Below, piece by piece: positions 60,874-64,000 of a stretch of 64,000 bases of DNA. Each line of letters begins with the position of its first letter. Position 1 is the stretch's first letter. The position numbers were made by a program, and so were the translations under genes. Source of the stretch: Nocardioides pinisoli (lineage in GTDB: Bacteria > Actinomycetota > Actinomycetes > Propionibacteriales > Nocardioidaceae); assembly GCF_024199985.1 (NCBI RefSeq), contig NZ_JANARS010000006.1, forward strand, positions 62,001-126,000, given 5' to 3'. Under the pieces are notes generated by a model. It was not told the DNA's origin and made no database searches. It saw only the letters and a list, made by a program, of their open reading frames with translations.

Positions 60874-61994
60874 CGCGCGCCCTCCATCACGGGCTCGCCC
60901 ACGGGTGCGCCGACCTGGCGGGGCACCGGCGGCGGGCCGGCCGCGACCGGAACCGTGGTGTCGTACGACGTCTCGGCGCGCGCGGCCAGCCGGTGCGAGG
61001 CGGCCTCGAGCACCTCGAGGACGCGGAGCCCGGACCGGCCGTCGGTCAGCGCCGGGCGGCCCTCGTGGATCGCCGAGGCGAACTCGGTGACCATCGACCC
61101 GAGGGCCTCGCGCTCGGGCAGCGCCGGCGACCAGGTGTCGCCGAGGCGGTAGGACACGGTGGAGGCGGCGCGGTCGGCGCCGGCGACCGACGTGCGGGCC
61201 AGGTCGACGCCCCGGTCGTAGATGCTGAGCCGCTGCTGCGGGTTGAGGTCGTCCCACACGAGCGTGCGGCGCGAGCCGCCGATCACCATCTGGCGGATCT
61301 TGGTGGGGCTGAGCCAGTTGACGTGCACGTGCGCCAGCCCGTCCTCGGGCAGCGGCAGCGTCAGGTGGCCGACACAGGCGCGACCGGCACCGATGGGGTC
61401 GGCGCCGGTCGCGCCGATGCCGGTGGTCGGCAGGCCGCCCGGCAGCACGAAGTCGAGGATGGCGAGGTCGTGCGGGGCGAGGTCCCACAGCACGTCGATG
61501 TCGGGCTGCACCAGCCCGAGGTTGATCCGCACGGAGTCGACGAAGTGCACTTGGCCGAGCTCGCCGCTGCTGACGAGGTCGCGCATCTTCTGAACGGCCG
61601 GCGTGTAGCAGTAGGTGTGGTCGGTCATCAGGGTCAGGCCCTGCGCGTCCGCCAGGTCGACCATCGTGCGGCCGCGGGTGACGCTGTCGGCCAGCGGCTT
61701 CTCGACCAGCACGTGCTTGCCCGCGCTCAGCGCCTGCAGCGCCAGCCCGTGGTGGGTGCGGGCCGGGGTCGCGATCGCGACCGCGTCGATGCCCGGGTCG
61801 TCGAGCACCCGCTCCACGCTGTCGGTGACCTCGACGTGCGGACCGGCCACCCGGCGCGCCCGCTCCAGGTCGAGGTCGCAGACCAGCCGGAGGTCCCAGT
61901 CGGGGGACGCCCCGAAGTTGCGGACCAGGTTGGGGCCCCAGTAGCCGGCGCCGATCACGGCGATGCCCAGCGGGCCGGGCGTGCGGGTGCTCAT
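60870..61994 (-). CDS. Gfo/Idh/MocA-family sugar dehydrogenase
   Basis: The 374-aa NAD(P)-dependent oxidoreductase has GIAVIGAGYWGPNLVRNF (10-27), the EKPLADS loop (GKHVLVEKPLADSVT) and the catalytic region LWDLAPHDLAILDFVL. It resembles WbpB/WlbA 3-dehydrogenases acting on UDP-GlcNAc-uronic-type sugars. The next gene downstream in the operon and the aminotransferases would then aminate the 3-keto sugar. Overlaps with neighbours by 4 nt. Confidence 0.92.
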   Translation of the reverse strand: MSTRTPGPLGIAVIGAGYWGPNLVRNFGASPDWDLRLVCDLDLERARRVAGPHVEVTDSVERVLDDPGIDAVAIATPARTHHGLALQALSAGKHVLVEKPLADSVTRGRTMVDLADAQGLTLMTDHTYCYTPAVQKMRDLVSSGELGQVHFVDSVRINLGLVQPDIDVLWDLAPHDLAILDFVLPGGLPTTGIGATGADPIGAGRACVGHLTLPLPEDGLAHVHVNWLSPTKIRQMVIGGSRRTLVWDDLNPQQRLSIYDRGVDLARTSVAGADRAASTVSYRLGDTWSPALPEREALGSMVTEFASAIHEGRPALTDGRSGLRVLEVLEAASHRLAARAETSYDTTVPVAAGPPPVPRQVGAPVGEPVMEGAR

Positions 61995-62620
61995 CGTGCT
62001 TCCTCCAGTCGGCCGTCGGCCTCCACGTAGACCTCTCCGGTGACCGGGCAGATCCACCGGTCACGGTTGTCCGAGACGAGCGGGACGCCGCTGCGGCCCA
62101 CCCAGCCGATCCGCCTCGCGGGCGAGCCGACGACGAGCGCGTGCGCGGGCACGTCGCGGGTGACGACCGAGCCGGCCCCCACGCTGGCCCACCGGCCGAT
62201 CCGCACCGGGGCGACGCACACGGCGCGTGCCCCGACGGACGCTCCCTCCTCGATGGTCACCCCGACGGGCTCCCAGTCCTCGGCGCCCTTGCGCCGGCCG
62301 TCGGTAGTGACCGCGCGGGGGTAGGTGTCGTTGGTGAGCACGACGGCCGGGCCGATGAAGACCCCGTCGCCCAGGACGGCCGGCTCGTAGACCAGCGCCT
62401 GGTTCTGCACCTTGCAGCGCTCGCCGATGCGCGCCCCCGGGCCGACGTAGACGCCGCGCCCGAGGATCGTGCCGTCGCCGACCTGCGCGCCCGACCGGAC
62501 GACGGTCTGGTCCCACACCTGCGCGCCGGGACCGACGCGGGCGCCGTCCTCGACGGTCGCCGTGGGAGCGACGAGGGCACGGTCGCGTGGGCGGGGCCGC
62601 GCGTTGGACAGTGAGGTCAT
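61991..62620 (-). CDS. Hexapeptide-repeat N-acetyltransferase (WbpD/WlbB-like)
   Basis: The 209-aa protein is mostly hexapeptide repeats (VAPTATVEDGARVGPGAQVW, VQNQALVYEPAVLGDGVFIGP) with the catalytic His/Asn region LTNDTYPRAVT. This fits the 3-N-acetyltransferases that act with Gfo/Idh dehydrogenases and DegT aminotransferases in UDP-diacetamido sugar pathways. Its C-terminal RWICPVTGEVYVEADGRLEEA is an extra tail. Overlaps both neighbours by 4 nt. Confidence 0.9.
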   Translation of the reverse strand: MTSLSNARPRPRDRALVAPTATVEDGARVGPGAQVWDQTVVRSGAQVGDGTILGRGVYVGPGARIGERCKVQNQALVYEPAVLGDGVFIGPAVVLTNDTYPRAVTTDGRRKGAEDWEPVGVTIEEGASVGARAVCVAPVRIGRWASVGAGSVVTRDVPAHALVVGSPARRIGWVGRSGVPLVSDNRDRWICPVTGEVYVEADGRLEEAR

Positions 62621-63456
62621 GTGCGTGAGCTTTCGTCTCGTTGCCAGGTGGTGAAGTCCCCGGACCTCAGCGCCTCGCGGGCGCCGAGCCGGGCGGCGAC
62701 GTGGACGGCCACGAACACCGGGAGTCGGAGGGCCAGGCCGGGCCGGGTGACGGCGAGGCCGAGCAGGGTGCGCGCGCTGGTGCGCGAGGCGGGACGTCGC
62801 ACGCCGAGCTGCGCGGCCTGGGTGTTGCCCGTCGCGATGCGGATGCGCCGGCGCACGAGGTCGCGGACGGTGCGCGGCGGGTGCACCACCGCGACGGCGG
62901 TCGGCACGACGCGGCGCTCGTCGCTGCTGAACGAGTCGGACATGCCGAGGTCGTCGCTCATCATCCGCGGCAGCGCGGTGACCCGCGCCTGTCCCTGCTC
63001 GGACAGGACGACGACGCCGCGGCCGAAGAGGCCGGCCTCGACCTGGGGCAGCGCCTCCCAGACGTCGTAGTACCACCGCACCCAGCGCGAGCAGCCGGTG
63101 CGCGGCACGTCGCGGCGTGGGGCGGTGGCGAGGACCTCCTCGCGGGCGACCGGCTCGATGAGCCGGAGCGCGGCGGCGCCGTCGAGCTCGATGTCGGCGT
63201 CGAGGTGGATGCGCGGGAAGACGTCGGTGGCGGCGTTGCCGACCCGGACGGCCTCGGCCTTCGACGGCTGCGGGATCTCGATCACGCGGGCGCTCGGGTC
63301 GGCGGCGCGGGCCGCGTCGGCGGTGGCGTCGGTGCAGCCGTTGCAGACCACGACCACGTCGAGGTCGGCGCCGGTGCCTCGGCGCAGCGCACGCAGGTTG
63401 CGGCCGATGGTGGCCGCCTCGTTGTGGGCGGGTATGACGACACTGGCGACAGCCAT
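62617..63456 (-). CDS. Glycosyltransferase family 2 (short)
   Basis: The 279-aa GT-A protein starts VASVVIPAHNEAATIGRNLRALRRG and has the DXD-type IHLDADIELDGAA. It should use a nucleotide sugar made by its operon neighbours. The ATG at 63456 has GGGGGAG upstream. The C-terminal third (VRRRIRIATGN, LRLPVFVAVHVAARLG) is basic and hydrophobic, suggesting membrane association. Confidence 0.9.
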   Translation of the reverse strand: MAVASVVIPAHNEAATIGRNLRALRRGTGADLDVVVVCNGCTDATADAARAADPSARVIEIPQPSKAEAVRVGNAATDVFPRIHLDADIELDGAAALRLIEPVAREEVLATAPRRDVPRTGCSRWVRWYYDVWEALPQVEAGLFGRGVVVLSEQGQARVTALPRMMSDDLGMSDSFSSDERRVVPTAVAVVHPPRTVRDLVRRRIRIATGNTQAAQLGVRRPASRTSARTLLGLAVTRPGLALRLPVFVAVHVAARLGAREALRSGDFTTWQRDESSRT

Positions 63457-63542
63457 CTCACTCCCCCGGCTCGAGTGCCGGGCCCCACGCCCGGCACGGT
63501 CCGATCTTGTTGACCGCGACGGCCCGGACGGACCGGGCACGG

Positions 63543-63568
63543 GGGCTTTCGCCCATTTTGGGGAGCCC
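63543..63568 (-). promoter_or_regulatory. Candidate regulatory box (copy 2) before the eight-gene operon
   Basis: GGGCTTTCGC, then CCATTTTGGGGAGCCC. It shares GGGCTTTCGC[T/C]CATTT with 35851-35876 and WTTKGGGGA with the other sites. The ends GGGCT and AGCCC are inverted. It lies about 90 nt before the ATG at 63456, abutting the stop of the upstream LCP-like gene. Confidence 0.5.
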
Positions 63569-64000
63569 TACCGGGCAGCGGCGGCGAAGGTGATGTCGGC
63601 CGACCTCAGGTCGCGCAGGTGGAGCACGAGGAGGTCGAGCTCGGCCACCGACCACGTGTCGTCGACCGAGACGCCGGAGGCCGTCGTGCGCAGTGTCCGG
63701 TAGAGCTCGAGCGGCTGCTTGCGCAGCTCGGCGTGCAGGGTGCCCTCGAGCACGAGGCGCAGATAGTCGTGCTGGGCCACCGGGTCGGATCCGTAGCGGT
63801 AGGCGGCGTCGACGTCGTTGTCGGCGGCGAGCCGCGCGAAGGTCCGCCAGTCGATCGCCATGACGTGGTCGACGCGACGGCCCGCCGACGACTCCACCGC
63901 GGCCACCGCCGCGCTCGCCGGCCCGGCACCCAGCCCGGCGCGGTCGTCGTACGGCATCGGCACGGACACCACCCTGGCGCTGCGCCCGTCGGCCGGGACC
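63568..64000 (-). CDS. LytR-CpsA-Psr (LCP) family protein lacking the catalytic Arg, C-terminal part (cut by window edge)
   Basis: Reading leftward from the window edge, the frame is open, so the start lies beyond 64000. The sequence DGRSARVVSVPMPYDDRAGLG matches the LCP core that normally reads ISIPRDT; here the catalytic Arg is missing (VPMP). RRVDHVMAIDWRTFARLAADNDVD and a C-terminal segment near YRTLRTTASGVSVDDTWSVAEL also match the family. LCP enzymes attach glycopolymers to the wall. The change suggests lost catalysis or a divergent activity. The adjacent operon makes sugars for such a polymer. Confidence 0.75.
   Translation of the reverse strand, partial: VPADGRSARVVSVPMPYDDRAGLGAGPASAAVAAVESSAGRRVDHVMAIDWRTFARLAADNDVDAAYRYGSDPVAQHDYLRLVLEGTLHAELRKQPLELYRTLRTTASGVSVDDTWSVAELDLLVLHLRDLRSADITFAAAAR

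Overview
The window comes from the chromosome of a high-GC actinobacterium, most likely Nocardioides or a close relative in the Nocardioidaceae. This rests on strong G/C third-position bias, the core gene order enolase - FtsB-like protein - DUF501 - Ppx/GppA and MazG - SurA-like lipoprotein - Mfd, and the frequent ATGA/GTGA gene overlaps. The genus is inferred; no marker gene fixes it.

Positions 1-9405 are an integrated mobile element of visibly lower GC, ending at the 3' end of a tRNA gene (9406-9479). All its genes read leftward. They are a small HTH protein, a lone HK97-type major capsid-like protein translationally coupled to a zinc-ribbon protein, an excisionase-like HTH protein, a small unknown protein, a TOPRIM primase, a RepA-like ATPase, a dense GAACCG repeat cluster (candidate origin), a zinc-finger protein resembling phage small terminases, a serine recombinase, a 70-aa protein and a tyrosine integrase. 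A two-gene restriction-modification-like cargo follows (EcoRI-family adenine methylase plus a DUF262 protein cut by the window edge). No large terminase, portal, protease or tail gene is visible. The set looks like a replicating phage satellite that makes its own capsid, and it is the best candidate here for an undescribed system. Its left end lies outside the window.

Positions 9406-31400 are mostly core genome: peptide deformylase, an ACT-domain protein, uracil-DNA glycosylase, Ppx/GppA, DUF501, FtsB and enolase; an AraC-type regulator with an amino-acid permease; MazG, a SurA-like lipoprotein and Mfd; and a secreted lysine-rich protein. Next comes a sugar-use cluster (family 2 glycosidase, LacI regulator, ABC binding protein and two permeases) with the same 17-bp operator in both of its control regions. 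An M28 peptidase, a VOC protein and an SMR exporter under a guanidine-III riboswitch follow.

Positions 31400-64000 are dominated by a large surface-polysaccharide locus. It opens with CysQ, an atypical LuxR regulator, a membrane histidine kinase with its response regulator, and a WbaP-like initiating sugar transferase, followed by a lipoprotein, an MFS transporter and a beta-propeller protein. A leftward block then combines an asparagine-synthase-like enzyme, an acyl carrier protein, a PLP decarboxylase, an acyl-AMP ligase and a GNAT-like protein, a set otherwise familiar from exosortase/EPS loci. It is followed by a NodB deacetylase, glycosyltransferases, a flippase and a 1587-aa secreted DUF4082 protein. 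Last is an eight-gene chain, joined by 4-nt overlaps, that should make and transfer amino/acetamido nucleotide sugars, and a partial LCP-family protein. A short motif near WTTKGGGGA recurs in the intergenic regions of this locus and may mark a common regulator.
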